The translations under genes and the position numbers were made by a program. Under the pieces are notes generated by a model. It was not told the DNA's origin and made no database searches. It saw nothing but the letters and a program-made list of their open reading frames with translations. From Mesorhizobium sp. 65-26 (GTDB lineage: Bacteria; Pseudomonadota; Alphaproteobacteria; Rhizobiales; Rhizobiaceae), in NCBI GenBank assembly GCA_001899205.1, contig MKVL01000013.1:145150-209149 (forward strand): 64,000 nt of DNA. Direction: 5' to 3'. Below, piece by piece: positions 17,623-26,250 of the stretch; the stretch's first letter is position 1, and every line of letters begins with the position of its first letter.

Positions 17623-18879
17623 ATGAAGGTCCTGGTTCTCGGCGCCGGTGTGGTTGGCACGGCGGCCGCCTACTATCTGGCTAAAGACGGTCACGAGGTG
17701 ACGGTGATCGAGCGCCACCCGATGGCGGCGCGGGGCACCAGCTACTCGAATGCCGGCCTGGTCTCACCCGGCGACGCCACGGCCTGGGCCTCGCCGTCGG
17801 CGCTGAAGACCTTCCTGCGCGGGATCTTCAACCACGATCTCGGCATCAAGGTGCGGCTGCGCCTCGATCCCTACTTCTTCGCCTGGAGCATGCGTTTCCT
17901 GCGCCAGTGCACGCAGGAGCGCCTGCGCGCCAACAGCCGGGTCAAGCTGCGGCTGGCGCTTTACGCGCGCGAGTGCATCAACGCGCTCTCGGCCGACACC
18001 GGTGTCGGCTATGACGAGCGCAAGAGAGGCATCCTCTATTTCTTCCGCTCTCAGCAAAGCCTGGATACCGGAACGGACAATTACCGCTTCCTGGCCGAGC
18101 TTGGCCTGCCGATCGAGATCGTCGGCCGCGACCGGCTGGTCGAGCTCGAGCCGGGGCTTGCCGGCGCCAGGGACAAGATCGCGGGCGGCGTCTATTCGCC
18201 CATCGACCAGACAGGCGATTCCCGCCAGTTCACGGAAAGACTGTCGGCCTACTGCACCGAAAAGCTCGGCGTCGAATTCCTGTTCGGCACCACCGTGCAG
18301 GGTCTCGACATCGAGGGCGACCGGGTTCGGGCCGTCATGACCTCGGCCGGTCCCGTCGCCGGCGATGCCATCGTCATTTCCCTGGGCCCGGAAAGCGGCC
18401 TGCTCGGCCGCCGCTACGGCGTCGACCTGCCCGTCTATCCCGTGAAGGGCTACACCGCGACCATTCCGCTGGAGGACGAGAGCAAGGGGCCGACGATGGG
18501 CGGCGCCGACGAGGACCAGCTCATCGCCTATTCCAGGCTCGGCAACCGCATCAGGCTGGCCTCGACCGCCGAATTCACCGGCTTCGACCGCACCTTCCGC
18601 CCCCGCGACTTCGCTGCCATGTTCAGGACCGGTAAGGATCTGTTCCCGGGCGCTTTCGACGAGAGCAAGGCGGAGCTCTGGGCGGGGCTGAGGCCGATGA
18701 TGCCGAGTTCGGTGCCGGTCATCGGCCGCGCGCGCTATCGCAACCTCTACCTCGACACCGGGCACGGGCATCTCGGCTGGACGATCTCCTGCGGGTCCGG
18801 CAAATTGCTCGCCGACATCGTCGCCGGCCGCAAGCCGGAGATCGACACGCAGGGTTTGCTTTACGGGACGGCGCGCTGA
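17623..18879 (+). CDS. dadA: D-amino acid dehydrogenase, DadA family
   Basis: A 418-residue FAD-dependent oxidoreductase that deaminates D-amino acids (chiefly D-alanine) to 2-oxo acids and passes electrons to the respiratory chain. It has the N-terminal dinucleotide fold LGAGVVGTAAAYYLA, the DadA block TSYSNAGLVSPGDATAWASP, and the C-terminal TGHGHLGWTISCGSGKLLADI. The length equals that of DadA. It lies alone between galE and the rhamnose operon, without an adjacent alanine racemase. Substrate range cannot be told from sequence. Confidence 0.88.
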   Translation: MKVLVLGAGVVGTAAAYYLAKDGHEVTVIERHPMAARGTSYSNAGLVSPGDATAWASPSALKTFLRGIFNHDLGIKVRLRLDPYFFAWSMRFLRQCTQERLRANSRVKLRLALYARECINALSADTGVGYDERKRGILYFFRSQQSLDTGTDNYRFLAELGLPIEIVGRDRLVELEPGLAGARDKIAGGVYSPIDQTGDSRQFTERLSAYCTEKLGVEFLFGTTVQGLDIEGDRVRAVMTSAGPVAGDAIVISLGPESGLLGRRYGVDLPVYPVKGYTATIPLEDESKGPTMGGADEDQLIAYSRLGNRIRLASTAEFTGFDRTFRPRDFAAMFRTGKDLFPGAFDESKAELWAGLRPMMPSSVPVIGRARYRNLYLDTGHGHLGWTISCGSGKLLADIVAGRKPEIDTQGLLYGTAR

Positions 18880-18916
18880 CAAGGCGCAGCGCCAGCCTGT
18901 CACATCACCGCGTGGA

Positions 18917-20281
18917 CTAAGTCTCGATGGCTTGCCGCCACGCCCTTGCGTATTCGCCCCAGGCGCGCTCGGGCGGCGGTTCGGTCCGCTCGCCCTTGCT
19001 CGTTGCCTTGACGCCGTCGAACGCCAGCAACGCCGCGCCGATACTGGTGCCGGTCGACGTTTCCGACGCAATGGCCGGTCGTCCCGTCGCCGCCGCCAGC
19101 ATGCGGATGAAAAGCGGGTTCCGGGCGAAAGGCCCCTCTACCGTCGTCGGGCCGTCGCCGCCGATGAGGTCCAGGCAGGTCGCGGTCATCAGCGCCAGAT
19201 AGAACGAGATGACGGCGAAGCGCTGCCCGGGACCCAGGCCCTCGGCATCGACCCATCGCGCCGTGCTGTGCGGGAACGGTCCGGATCCCTGCTGCATGGA
19301 AGGCAGGAGGAGCGATTTTCGCGACAGCACCGCCGCCACATCCTTCTCGCTCCAGTTCGCCGGCAGGCTGTCGGCGAGCTGGGAGAATTCGCGCCCGCCC
19401 ATGAAGCGCGCGGAAGGCACGGGATCGCCGAGGCCGTTGACGTTGACCAGCGTGTCGCGCGCGGGGTCGAGGTCGACCTTGCGGCCGCCGACGGCCATCG
19501 ACACCACCCAGGTTCCGGTCGAAACGACGCAGAAGGGCGGTGAGTCCGACAGGAGATGCGGCAGCAGGGACGCGTTGGAATCGTGAAGGCCGCAAAAGAC
19601 AGGCGTCCGCGGGGCGAGCCCGGTCCGTTGCGCAATTGCCGGAAGGATCGGCCCGAGGCGATCCTTCGCGGGCCGGACGGGCGCCATCAGCCCGCGCCAG
19701 CCCATGCTGTCGACCAGCGAGGAATAGTCGGCCCGCCACGGGTTCCAGAGATCGGTATGGCAGCCGAGCGAGGTCACCTCGTTGGCCGCGACGCCGGTCA
19801 GCCGCAGCGCCCAGTATTGCGGATACATCAGGATCGCGGCCGTGTGGCTGAACTCGACCGGAAAGCGTTTCTGCTGGAAGAACAGCTGGGCGCCGATGTT
19901 CAGGCCGGCGGGCAGACGCGGCGTGCCGGTCTCGGCGAAAGGCGGCCGCGCGGCATCATATGCCTGCGTGAGCTCGTCGATTCCTGAAAACTCGTAGTCG
20001 ATCACGGGCAGCGCCAATCTGCCCGAGGCATCAACCAGCACCGCCGTCGCGCCATGGGTGGTGATGGAGATGGCATCGATCGGCTGTTCGCGGTGCAGGT
20101 CGGCGAGGCTGTCGAGAATAAAGGCCCACAGGCGCTCGACGTCGTGATGCGGGTAGGGGCCGTCCATGGCGACGGTATTGGCCGTGCGGCGCAGCGCGGT
20201 CTCGGCCATGCCGTCCAGGTCGACCAGTGCAACCTTGGCGTTGGTCTTGCCGATATCGATGACGGCGACGCGTCGGATCAT
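18917..20281 (-). CDS. rhaK: Rhamnose kinase RhaK (FGGY family)
   Basis: A 454-residue FGGY carbohydrate kinase with the N-terminal phosphate-binding [13 protein letters not shown] and later [11 protein letters not shown] and GEFSQLAD-type blocks ([11 protein letters not shown]). In Rhizobium leguminosarum the equivalent gene ends the rhaRSTPQUK transcript, and its product is needed both for sugar phosphorylation and for activity of the rhamnose ABC transporter. The start overlaps the rhaU stop as ATGA (20278-20281), showing tight translational coupling. It is last in the operon. Confidence 0.92.
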   Translation of the reverse strand: MIRRVAVIDIGKTNAKVALVDLDGMAETALRRTANTVAMDGPYPHHDVERLWAFILDSLADLHREQPIDAISITTHGATAVLVDASGRLALPVIDYEFSGIDELTQAYDAARPPFAETGTPRLPAGLNIGAQLFFQQKRFPVEFSHTAAILMYPQYWALRLTGVAANEVTSLGCHTDLWNPWRADYSSLVDSMGWRGLMAPVRPAKDRLGPILPAIAQRTGLAPRTPVFCGLHDSNASLLPHLLSDSPPFCVVSTGTWVVSMAVGGRKVDLDPARDTLVNVNGLGDPVPSARFMGGREFSQLADSLPANWSEKDVAAVLSRKSLLLPSMQQGSGPFPHSTARWVDAEGLGPGQRFAVISFYLALMTATCLDLIGGDGPTTVEGPFARNPLFIRMLAAATGRPAIASETSTGTSIGAALLAFDGVKATSKGERTEPPPERAWGEYARAWRQAIET

Positions 20282-20592
20282 GCCATATGGAACATTGTTT
20301 CCAGTGGCACCGCCACTGGCTCGTTATCGGCTCTGGTTTCCATCACGTCGGCCATTGCAGCCCACCAGCGCCGCATCACCGGGTGCTTCGGAAGATCGGC
20401 CATGCCGTGGTCGTCGTTGCGCCACAGCACGCCGAACAGGATGTTGGTCTCCTCGTCGAGATGGATCGAGTAGTCGGAGACGCCAGCCTGCTTGAGCAGG
20501 GCGACCAGTTCGGGCCAGATCTCGTCATGCCGGCACTTGTACTCGGCTTTCATGCCGGGATTGAGCTTCATCTTGAAGGCGTATTTTTCCAT
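20278..20592 (-). CDS. rhaU: L-rhamnose mutarotase
   Basis: A 104-residue cytoplasmic enzyme that interconverts the alpha and beta anomers of L-rhamnose. The sequence is typical: [26 protein letters not shown] with the catalytic His region, [14 protein letters not shown] and the C-terminal [10 protein letters not shown]. It overlaps both neighbours by ATGA (rhaQ upstream, rhaK downstream). It lies at the end of a much longer open frame, most of which is a shadow of rhaQ. Confidence 0.95.
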   Translation of the reverse strand: MEKYAFKMKLNPGMKAEYKCRHDEIWPELVALLKQAGVSDYSIHLDEETNILFGVLWRNDDHGMADLPKHPVMRRWWAAMADVMETRADNEPVAVPLETMFHMA

Positions 20593-21593
20593 CAGGCGAA
20601 GCGCCCCTCGCGCAGCCGCCGCCAGACGATCGGCAGCGCGATGACGATGATCAGCAGCAGGCCGATGAAGATCGACATGACGATGCCCGGCACGTTGAGC
20701 AGGCCGAGGCCGAACGTCACCAATCCCATGATGAAAGCGGCAAGCACGACACCCAGGATGCTGCCGGCGCCGCCGAGGATCGAGACGCCGCCCAGCACCA
20801 CCATGGTGATGGCCTCGAGCTCGTAGCCCTGCGCGATCGACGGCCGCGTCGAGCCCAGACGCGAGGTGATCAGCACCGAGGCAACGCCGGACATCAGGCC
20901 GGTGAGGCAAAACAGGATGAACTTGATGCGGTCGACGCGCACCCCGGAAAACTGGCAGGCGACCGGGTTGTTGCCGATGGCGAACACCCGCCGGCCGAAG
21001 CTCGTGCGGTGCAGCACGAACCAGTAGATGAGCGCCGCGACGAGGAAAAGCGTGAGCTCGAACGAGAAGGCCCACCAGACATAGCCCTGCCCGAAGAAGG
21101 CGAAGCTCTCTGGATAGCCCTTGTAGGCCTGGTCGCCGAGGATGATGAAGGCGATGCCGCGAAACAGGCTCATCGTGCCGATGGTGACGACGATGGAGGG
21201 CAGGCCGAGGCGGGTCACCAGTAGCCCGTTGAAGGCGCCGCAGCCGAGGCCGACCACGATGCCGATCGCCACCAGCACCGGTGTGCCGGCGCCGGCCTGC
21301 ACCGCCATGCCCATCATCGTCGAGGCGAGCGCCACGATGGCCGCCACCGACAGGTCGATCTCGCCGGAGATGATCAGCAGCGCCATGGCCAGCGCGATCA
21401 GCCCCTTTTCGGTGAAGTTGAAGGTCAGGTCCGACAGCGACCACGGGTCGAGGAAATAGGGCGAGGCGAAGCTGTTGACGACGAAGATGACGACGGCGAC
21501 GGCGACGAGCAGCGCCTCCCAGGAAAAGATCGCGGAGGTCAGCGGCTTGTCCAGCCGGTCTGGAATATGGCGCGGGGCCGGGGTGTCGCTCAT
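20592..21593 (-). CDS. rhaQ: Rhamnose ABC transporter permease RhaQ
   Basis: A 333-residue inner-membrane permease of the RbsC/AraH type with 8-10 membrane spans. The BPD_transp_2 signatures are visible: [41 protein letters not shown] and [23 protein letters not shown] at 21593 overlaps the rhaP stop by 4 bases. It pairs with RhaP and is powered by RhaT. Confidence 0.94.
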   Translation of the reverse strand: MSDTPAPRHIPDRLDKPLTSAIFSWEALLVAVAVVIFVVNSFASPYFLDPWSLSDLTFNFTEKGLIALAMALLIISGEIDLSVAAIVALASTMMGMAVQAGAGTPVLVAIGIVVGLGCGAFNGLLVTRLGLPSIVVTIGTMSLFRGIAFIILGDQAYKGYPESFAFFGQGYVWWAFSFELTLFLVAALIYWFVLHRTSFGRRVFAIGNNPVACQFSGVRVDRIKFILFCLTGLMSGVASVLITSRLGSTRPSIAQGYELEAITMVVLGGVSILGGAGSILGVVLAAFIMGLVTFGLGLLNVPGIVMSIFIGLLLIIVIALPIVWRRLREGRFA

Positions 21594-22567
21594 GCCGCTT
21601 CGGCCTTTCTGAGGATGATGCGGCCTTGCCGGCGTTCGCCGCGCGCGTTGAGCACCACGGCCAGGATGATGGCGCCGCCCGAGATCGCCATCTGCCAGAA
21701 GGGCGAGATGTTGATGACGGGCAGCGCGTTGGAGATGATGCCGAGGAACAGCGAACCCAGCACGGCGCCGCCGACGGAGCCGATGCCGCCGGCGATCGAG
21801 ATGCCGCCGATGACGCAGGCGGCGATGATGTTGAGCTCGTAGCCGTTGGCGACCTCGACCGACGCGATCACATAGCGCGAGATCCAGAGGTAGCCGGCAA
21901 GCCCGCTGACCATGCCGGAAATGCAGAAGACGACGAACTTGGTGCGGCCGACATCGATGCCTGCGTAGACCGACGCTGTCGGGTTGACGCCGATGGCGTA
22001 GATCGAGCGGCCGATCGCCGTGCGCGTCATCGCCAGGAAGAACAGGGCGATCACCAGCAGAGCGATCCAGGACAGGACCGGGATGCCGAGAAAGGCGACG
22101 CGCTGGAAGTTGATGAAGTCGGCGCTCATCCGGTCGGCATTGACCCAGGCGCCGCCGGACAGGACGAAGGTCGCGCCGCGATAGATGGTGAGCGTGCCGA
22201 GCGTCACCACGATCGACGGGATGTTCAGGCGCCAGACCAGCAAGCCGTTGATCGCGCCGAGCACCAGCCCGACGGCGAGCGCGATGACGATCAGCACCGG
22301 GATCGGGATCGCCGGGTGGGCGGCGTTCAGCATCGCCACCACCATGCCGGTGAAGCAGAGGTTGGAGGCCATCGAGAGATCGATCGAGCGCGTCAGGATC
22401 ACCACCATCTGGCCGAGCGCCAGGATCATCAGTATGGCAGTGTCGTTGAACACTTGGCGCAGGTTGGCCGGATCGGCGAAACCCGGGAAGCGCGTCGAAA
22501 TCAGGCCGATCAGCACGAGGATGCCGGCAAGCAGCCAGATTTCGCGATATTTGAGCAGGCTCTTCAT
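21590..22567 (-). CDS. rhaP: Rhamnose ABC transporter permease RhaP
   Basis: A 325-residue paralogue of RhaQ, with [38 protein letters not shown] and [20 protein letters not shown]. About ten hydrophobic spans are visible. ATG at 22567 ([11 protein letters not shown]) overlaps the rhaT stop by 4 bases; the longer open frame reads into rhaT out of frame. Having two permease genes in tandem is the norm for this transporter. Confidence 0.94.
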   Translation of the reverse strand: MKSLLKYREIWLLAGILVLIGLISTRFPGFADPANLRQVFNDTAILMILALGQMVVILTRSIDLSMASNLCFTGMVVAMLNAAHPAIPIPVLIVIALAVGLVLGAINGLLVWRLNIPSIVVTLGTLTIYRGATFVLSGGAWVNADRMSADFINFQRVAFLGIPVLSWIALLVIALFFLAMTRTAIGRSIYAIGVNPTASVYAGIDVGRTKFVVFCISGMVSGLAGYLWISRYVIASVEVANGYELNIIAACVIGGISIAGGIGSVGGAVLGSLFLGIISNALPVINISPFWQMAISGGAIILAVVLNARGERRQGRIILRKAEAA

Positions 22568-24123
22568 GCCGCGATCCCCGCTGCCGTCCGAACAAGCGTC
22601 TCGGCGTCCAGCCCCTTGTTGTCGTAGGTGGCCGCGATGCGACCCTCGCGCATCACCACCACGCGATCGGACATGCCGAGGATTTCCGGCAATTCCGACG
22701 ACACCATGATCACCGAGAGGCCTTGCGAGACCAGTTCGGCCATGAAGCCGTGCACCGCGGCCTTGGAGCCGATGTCGATGCCCTTGGTCGGCTCGTCGAG
22801 GATGATGACCTTGGGCGTCGTGGCCAGCCATTTGGCGATCACGACCTTCTGCTGGTTGCCGCCCGAAAGCGTGCCGACGTCCTGGCTGAGCGAGGACGCG
22901 CGCAGGTCCAGCCGCTCCGTGTAGGAGCGGGCGAGCGAGAATTCTTCCGCCAGCTTGAGGACGCCGGATTTCGAGGTTCGCTTCAGCGACGGCAGCGAGA
23001 CATTCTGGAAGATCGGCAGGCCGATGACCACGCCCTGCTTGCCGCGCTCTTCCGGCACATAGACGATGCCCGCGTCGATCGAGTCCGCCGCCGATTTCGG
23101 CGCGATCGTCTTGCCGTCCAGGGAAATCGTGCCCTTGGCTGTGCGCGTGATACCCGATATCGCCTGCATCACCTCGCTGCGACCGGCGCCGACAAGGCCG
23201 TAGAAGCCGAGGATCTCGCCCTTGCGCAATTCGAAGCCGATATCGTCGAACTCGGTCGGATGCGACAGGCCCGAAACCGAAAGCACAGCCGAGCCGATAC
23301 TGGGCTCCCGATGCGGGAAGATATGGTCGACGTTGCGGCCGACCATCATGCGCACGATCTCGTTCTGGCCGGCGTCCTTGAGCAGGCCTTCGCCCACCAT
23401 CTCGCCGTCGCGGAACACGGTATAGCGGTCCGCGATGCGGTAGATCTCGTCGAACTTGTGGCTGATGAAGAGCACGGCCTTGCCTTCGCTCTTCAGGAAT
23501 TCGATCAGGAGAAAGAGCTCCTCGATCTCCTTCATCGAAAGCGCCGCCGTCGGCTCGTCCATAATGACGATGCGCGCATCGATCGACATCGCGCGGGCAA
23601 CGGCGACGAGATGCTTGTTGGCGATGCCGAGGTCCTTCAGCCGCGCGTCGGCGTCGATATGGCCGGCGCGCATCGTCTCCAGCACCTCGCGCGCGTTTTT
23701 GCGCATGGTACGCCAGTCGATGGTGCCGAAGCGGGTGCGCGGCGCGTGGCCGAGAAAGATGTTTTCGGCGACCGAAAGGTCGTCGAACAGTACGGTTTCC
23801 TGATGGATGGCGGTGATGCCGTGGCCGAAGGCCGCGTGCGCGCTGGGCAGCGCCGTGGCCTGCCCGTCGATGCTGATCTCGCCGGCGTCGGGCTGGTAGA
23901 TGCCGGTCATGATCTTGACCAGCGTCGACTTGCCGGCGCCGTTCTCGCCGATCAGGGCGGTCACCTGGCCCGGGTAGAGCGACAGGCTGACATTGTGCAG
24001 GGCGCGAACGCCGGGGAAACTCTTTGAGATGCCGGAGAGCGTCAGACGCGGGTTCGCGCTTGGAGCCGGGCCGGAAGGCGTGAGCCCGTTCGTCTCCGCT
24101 TTGCGCTGGGCTGTCGTGTCCAT
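22564..24123 (-). CDS. rhaT: Rhamnose ABC transporter ATPase RhaT (tandem ABC)
   Basis: A 519-residue protein with two ABC domains, as in RbsA. Domain 1 (about 20-255) has Walker A GENGAGKST and Walker B IVIMDEPTAALS with a weakly conserved signature. Domain 2 (about 265-510) has a degenerate Walker A GLVGAGRSE, signature LSGGNQQK and Walker B VIILDEPTKGID. ATG at 24123 (MDTTAQRK) is chosen; an upstream in-frame start would run into the stem-loop after rhaS. This is the rhizobial RhaT (ATPase), not the E. coli proton symporter of the same name. Confidence 0.93.
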   Translation of the reverse strand: MDTTAQRKAETNGLTPSGPAPSANPRLTLSGISKSFPGVRALHNVSLSLYPGQVTALIGENGAGKSTLVKIMTGIYQPDAGEISIDGQATALPSAHAAFGHGITAIHQETVLFDDLSVAENIFLGHAPRTRFGTIDWRTMRKNAREVLETMRAGHIDADARLKDLGIANKHLVAVARAMSIDARIVIMDEPTAALSMKEIEELFLLIEFLKSEGKAVLFISHKFDEIYRIADRYTVFRDGEMVGEGLLKDAGQNEIVRMMVGRNVDHIFPHREPSIGSAVLSVSGLSHPTEFDDIGFELRKGEILGFYGLVGAGRSEVMQAISGITRTAKGTISLDGKTIAPKSAADSIDAGIVYVPEERGKQGVVIGLPIFQNVSLPSLKRTSKSGVLKLAEEFSLARSYTERLDLRASSLSQDVGTLSGGNQQKVVIAKWLATTPKVIILDEPTKGIDIGSKAAVHGFMAELVSQGLSVIMVSSELPEILGMSDRVVVMREGRIAATYDNKGLDAETLVRTAAGIAA

Positions 24124-24158
24124 ATCCGTATCAGGCCCTGAGAGAAGGTCCGTTGTAT

Positions 24159-24186
24159 GTGCGGCGGGACAGGTGCCCCGCCGCAC
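24159..24186 (-). other. Stem-loop between rhaS and rhaT
   Basis: GTGCGGCGGG (24159-24168) and CCCGCCGCAC (24177-24186) form a perfect 10-bp stem with an 8-base loop in the 80-base rhaS-rhaT gap. No T-run follows. It probably stabilises the rhaS message or attenuates read-through, so that the receptor exceeds the membrane subunits. Confidence 0.55.
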
Positions 24187-24203
24187 GAGCGTGAATCCCC
24201 GGA

Positions 24204-25199
24204 TCAGTAGATCTTGGAGAACTTCTCGATGTTCGTCTTGTCGAACTGGAAGGGCGGAGCCATCGCGGCCGAGTTGGTGTCGTCGAGCGTCACCTTCCCG
24301 ACGCGGCCGATCGACAGCGTGGCGCCGGGCTTGGCCTCTTCCTTCTTCACCGCCAGGTCATGCGCGAGGTAAATAGCGGAATAGCCGAGGTCGATCGGAT
24401 TCCACAGCGCAACCGCCTGGCTGGCGCCGTTGTCGATGAACTTCTTGAACTCCGACGGCAGGGCGAGACCAGTGACGTTGACCTTGCCGATCAGGTTCTC
24501 GTCCGTCACCACCTGCGCGGCTGCGACGACGCCGACGGTGGTCGGCGCGATGATCGCCTTGAGGTTCGGGTAGGACTTCAGCAGGCCCTTGGCCTGGTCC
24601 GTGCTCTTGGCCGAGTCGTCATCGCCATAGACGGTGGCGACCAGCTTGATCTTCGGGAACTTCTCCGGCAGCACCTTCTTGGCCGCTTCGATCCAGGCGT
24701 TCTGGTTGGTGGCGGTCGAGGAAGCCGACAGGATCGCGACGTCGCCGCCTTCCGGCAGGTAGTCGGCGGCGAGCTTGATGATCGTCTCGCCGATCAGGCC
24801 GGTGTCGGACGGGTTGAGGTGAAGCTGGCGGCCTTCCTTGGCGACGCCCGAATCCCACGAGATCACGGTGATGCCGCGTTCCATCGCCTTCTTCAGCACC
24901 GGCACCAGCGCGTCGGGATCATTGGCCGAAATGGCGATCGCGTTGACCTTCTGCGCGATCAGCGAGTTGATGACCTCGATCTGCGCTTCGGCGGTGGCCT
25001 TGGTCGGGCCGGTGTAGATGACGTCGACATCGCCCAGTTCCTTGGCGGCTTCCTCTGCGCCCTTGTTGGCGGCATCGAAGAAGCCGTTACCTAGCGACTT
25101 CACCACCAGCGCGATCTTGACGTTCTCGGCATAGGCGGCATTCACGAACATGGCGGCGGAAAAGGCCGCCGTTACCAGCAATTTCTTCAAAAAGCTCAT
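24204..25199 (-). CDS. rhaS: Rhamnose-binding periplasmic protein RhaS
   Basis: A 331-residue solute receptor of the RbsB type (Peripla_BP_4). The Sec signal peptide MSFLKKLLVTAAFSAAMFV ends near AYA. The mature part starts ENVKIALVVKSLGNGFF, with AEAQIEVINSLIAQKVNAIAIS and VISWDSGV as binding-lobe blocks. ATG at 25199 has GGGAGGAA 7 bases upstream. It is followed by ATPase, two permeases, mutarotase and kinase in one transcript. Confidence 0.94.
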   Translation of the reverse strand: MSFLKKLLVTAAFSAAMFVNAAYAENVKIALVVKSLGNGFFDAANKGAEEAAKELGDVDVIYTGPTKATAEAQIEVINSLIAQKVNAIAISANDPDALVPVLKKAMERGITVISWDSGVAKEGRQLHLNPSDTGLIGETIIKLAADYLPEGGDVAILSASSTATNQNAWIEAAKKVLPEKFPKIKLVATVYGDDDSAKSTDQAKGLLKSYPNLKAIIAPTTVGVVAAAQVVTDENLIGKVNVTGLALPSEFKKFIDNGASQAVALWNPIDLGYSAIYLAHDLAVKKEEAKPGATLSIGRVGKVTLDDTNSAAMAPPFQFDKTNIEKFSKIY

Positions 25200-25253
25200 C
25201 GACTGTTCCTCCCTTGAGCGTTGCATTCCATCGCCGCTGCGGACGCGAATTGG

Positions 25254-26063
25254 TCAGGCCTGCAGCGAAGATCCTTCCTTGTCCTGTGCCGGCCTGCGGG
25301 CGACGATCAGCGTCACGCCGGCAGTCTCGAGCATGTTGGCTTCGCGATCCTCGATGCCGTCGTCGGTGATCACGGTGGCGATGCGTGAAAGCCCGCACAG
25401 GATCAGGCTGGAGCGCATGCGGAATTTCGAGGAATCGACCAGCACCACCAGCTCGTCGGCCTGGTCGATCAGCTTCTGCTCTGCCTGGATCAGCAGCGGG
25501 TCGCCTTCCATAAGGCCAAGCGGCCCGAGCCCTTGCGCGCCCATGAACATGCGGCGCGCATAGAAGTTGCGCGTCACGTCGTTGTCGAAGGGCGACAGGA
25601 TGATGTTCTGCTCGCGGTAGATCGTGCCGCCCGACAGCATCACCGTATTCTTCGAATGTTTCAGCAGGTGCTCGGCGATCGGGAACGAGTTGGTGAAGAT
25701 CGGCATGCGCCGGCCGCTGAGGAAGTGCACCATCTGGAAGGTCGTGGTGCCGCCATTGATGATGATCGGCTCGCCGTCCTTGCAAAGCTCGACCGCCTCC
25801 CGTGCGATCGCTCGCTTCTGCGATGCGTTGATCGTCTCGTTGACGGAGAAAGGCCGGCCGGCCAGGCCGATGAACTGCGGCGGCGAAATGGCTTCGGCGC
25901 CGCCACGCACGCGGCGCAGGCGCTTCTGGACATGCAGCGCCGCGATGTCGCGCCGGATCGTGGCCTCGGAGGAGTCCGTCAGGTCGACCAGTTCCTGCAC
26001 CGTCACCACAGGCTTTTCCTGGACGGCGGACAGAATGATCCTGTGGCGCTCTTTTTCGTGCAT
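25254..26063 (-). CDS. rhaR: Rhamnose operon regulator RhaR (DeoR family)
   Basis: A 269-residue DeoR-type regulator. The N-terminal helix-turn-helix (VQELVDLTDSSEATIRRDIAAL) is followed by the DeoRC sensor domain (INGGTTTFQMVHFL, LSGGTIYREQNI, VLVDSSKFRM), which in this family binds phosphorylated sugars. ATG at 26063 has AGGGAGGA 4 bases upstream; upstream in-frame starts would enter the promoter region. First gene of the rhaRSTPQUK operon and divergent from rhaD. The large inverted repeat at 26106-26178 is its likely operator. Confidence 0.92.
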   Translation of the reverse strand: MHEKERHRIILSAVQEKPVVTVQELVDLTDSSEATIRRDIAALHVQKRLRRVRGGAEAISPPQFIGLAGRPFSVNETINASQKRAIAREAVELCKDGEPIIINGGTTTFQMVHFLSGRRMPIFTNSFPIAEHLLKHSKNTVMLSGGTIYREQNIILSPFDNDVTRNFYARRMFMGAQGLGPLGLMEGDPLLIQAEQKLIDQADELVVLVDSSKFRMRSSLILCGLSRIATVITDDGIEDREANMLETAGVTLIVARRPAQDKEGSSLQA

Positions 26064-26105
26064 GGTTCCTCCCTGCCTGTGCATCAGGCACCAGAAACCG
26101 AGCAG

Positions 26106-26178
26106 TGTCAATCATTTCCGATCATATATTTTCATTGTGCGGTGCAATATGATCGATCTTGATCGTTTATGATTGACA
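26106..26178. promoter_or_regulatory. Divergent rhaR/rhaD promoter region with long inverted half-sites
   Basis: TGTCAATCATnnnCGATCA occurs at 26106-26124 and, exactly inverted, at 26160-26178, so 16 bases match in each arm. The two arms are centred on 26142, with AT-rich DNA in between. An inner pair, GATCATAT (26120-26127) and ATATGATC (26147-26154), is also inverted. The arrangement suits a tetrameric or looping DeoR-type repressor acting on both rha operons. Confidence 0.75.
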
Positions 26179-26250
26179 AAAATGCCGCTTGCGTAGACAT
26201 TCCCGACGAAAAGAGGGGCGCGCCATTCGCGCTCCGAAGGGAGGATACCT

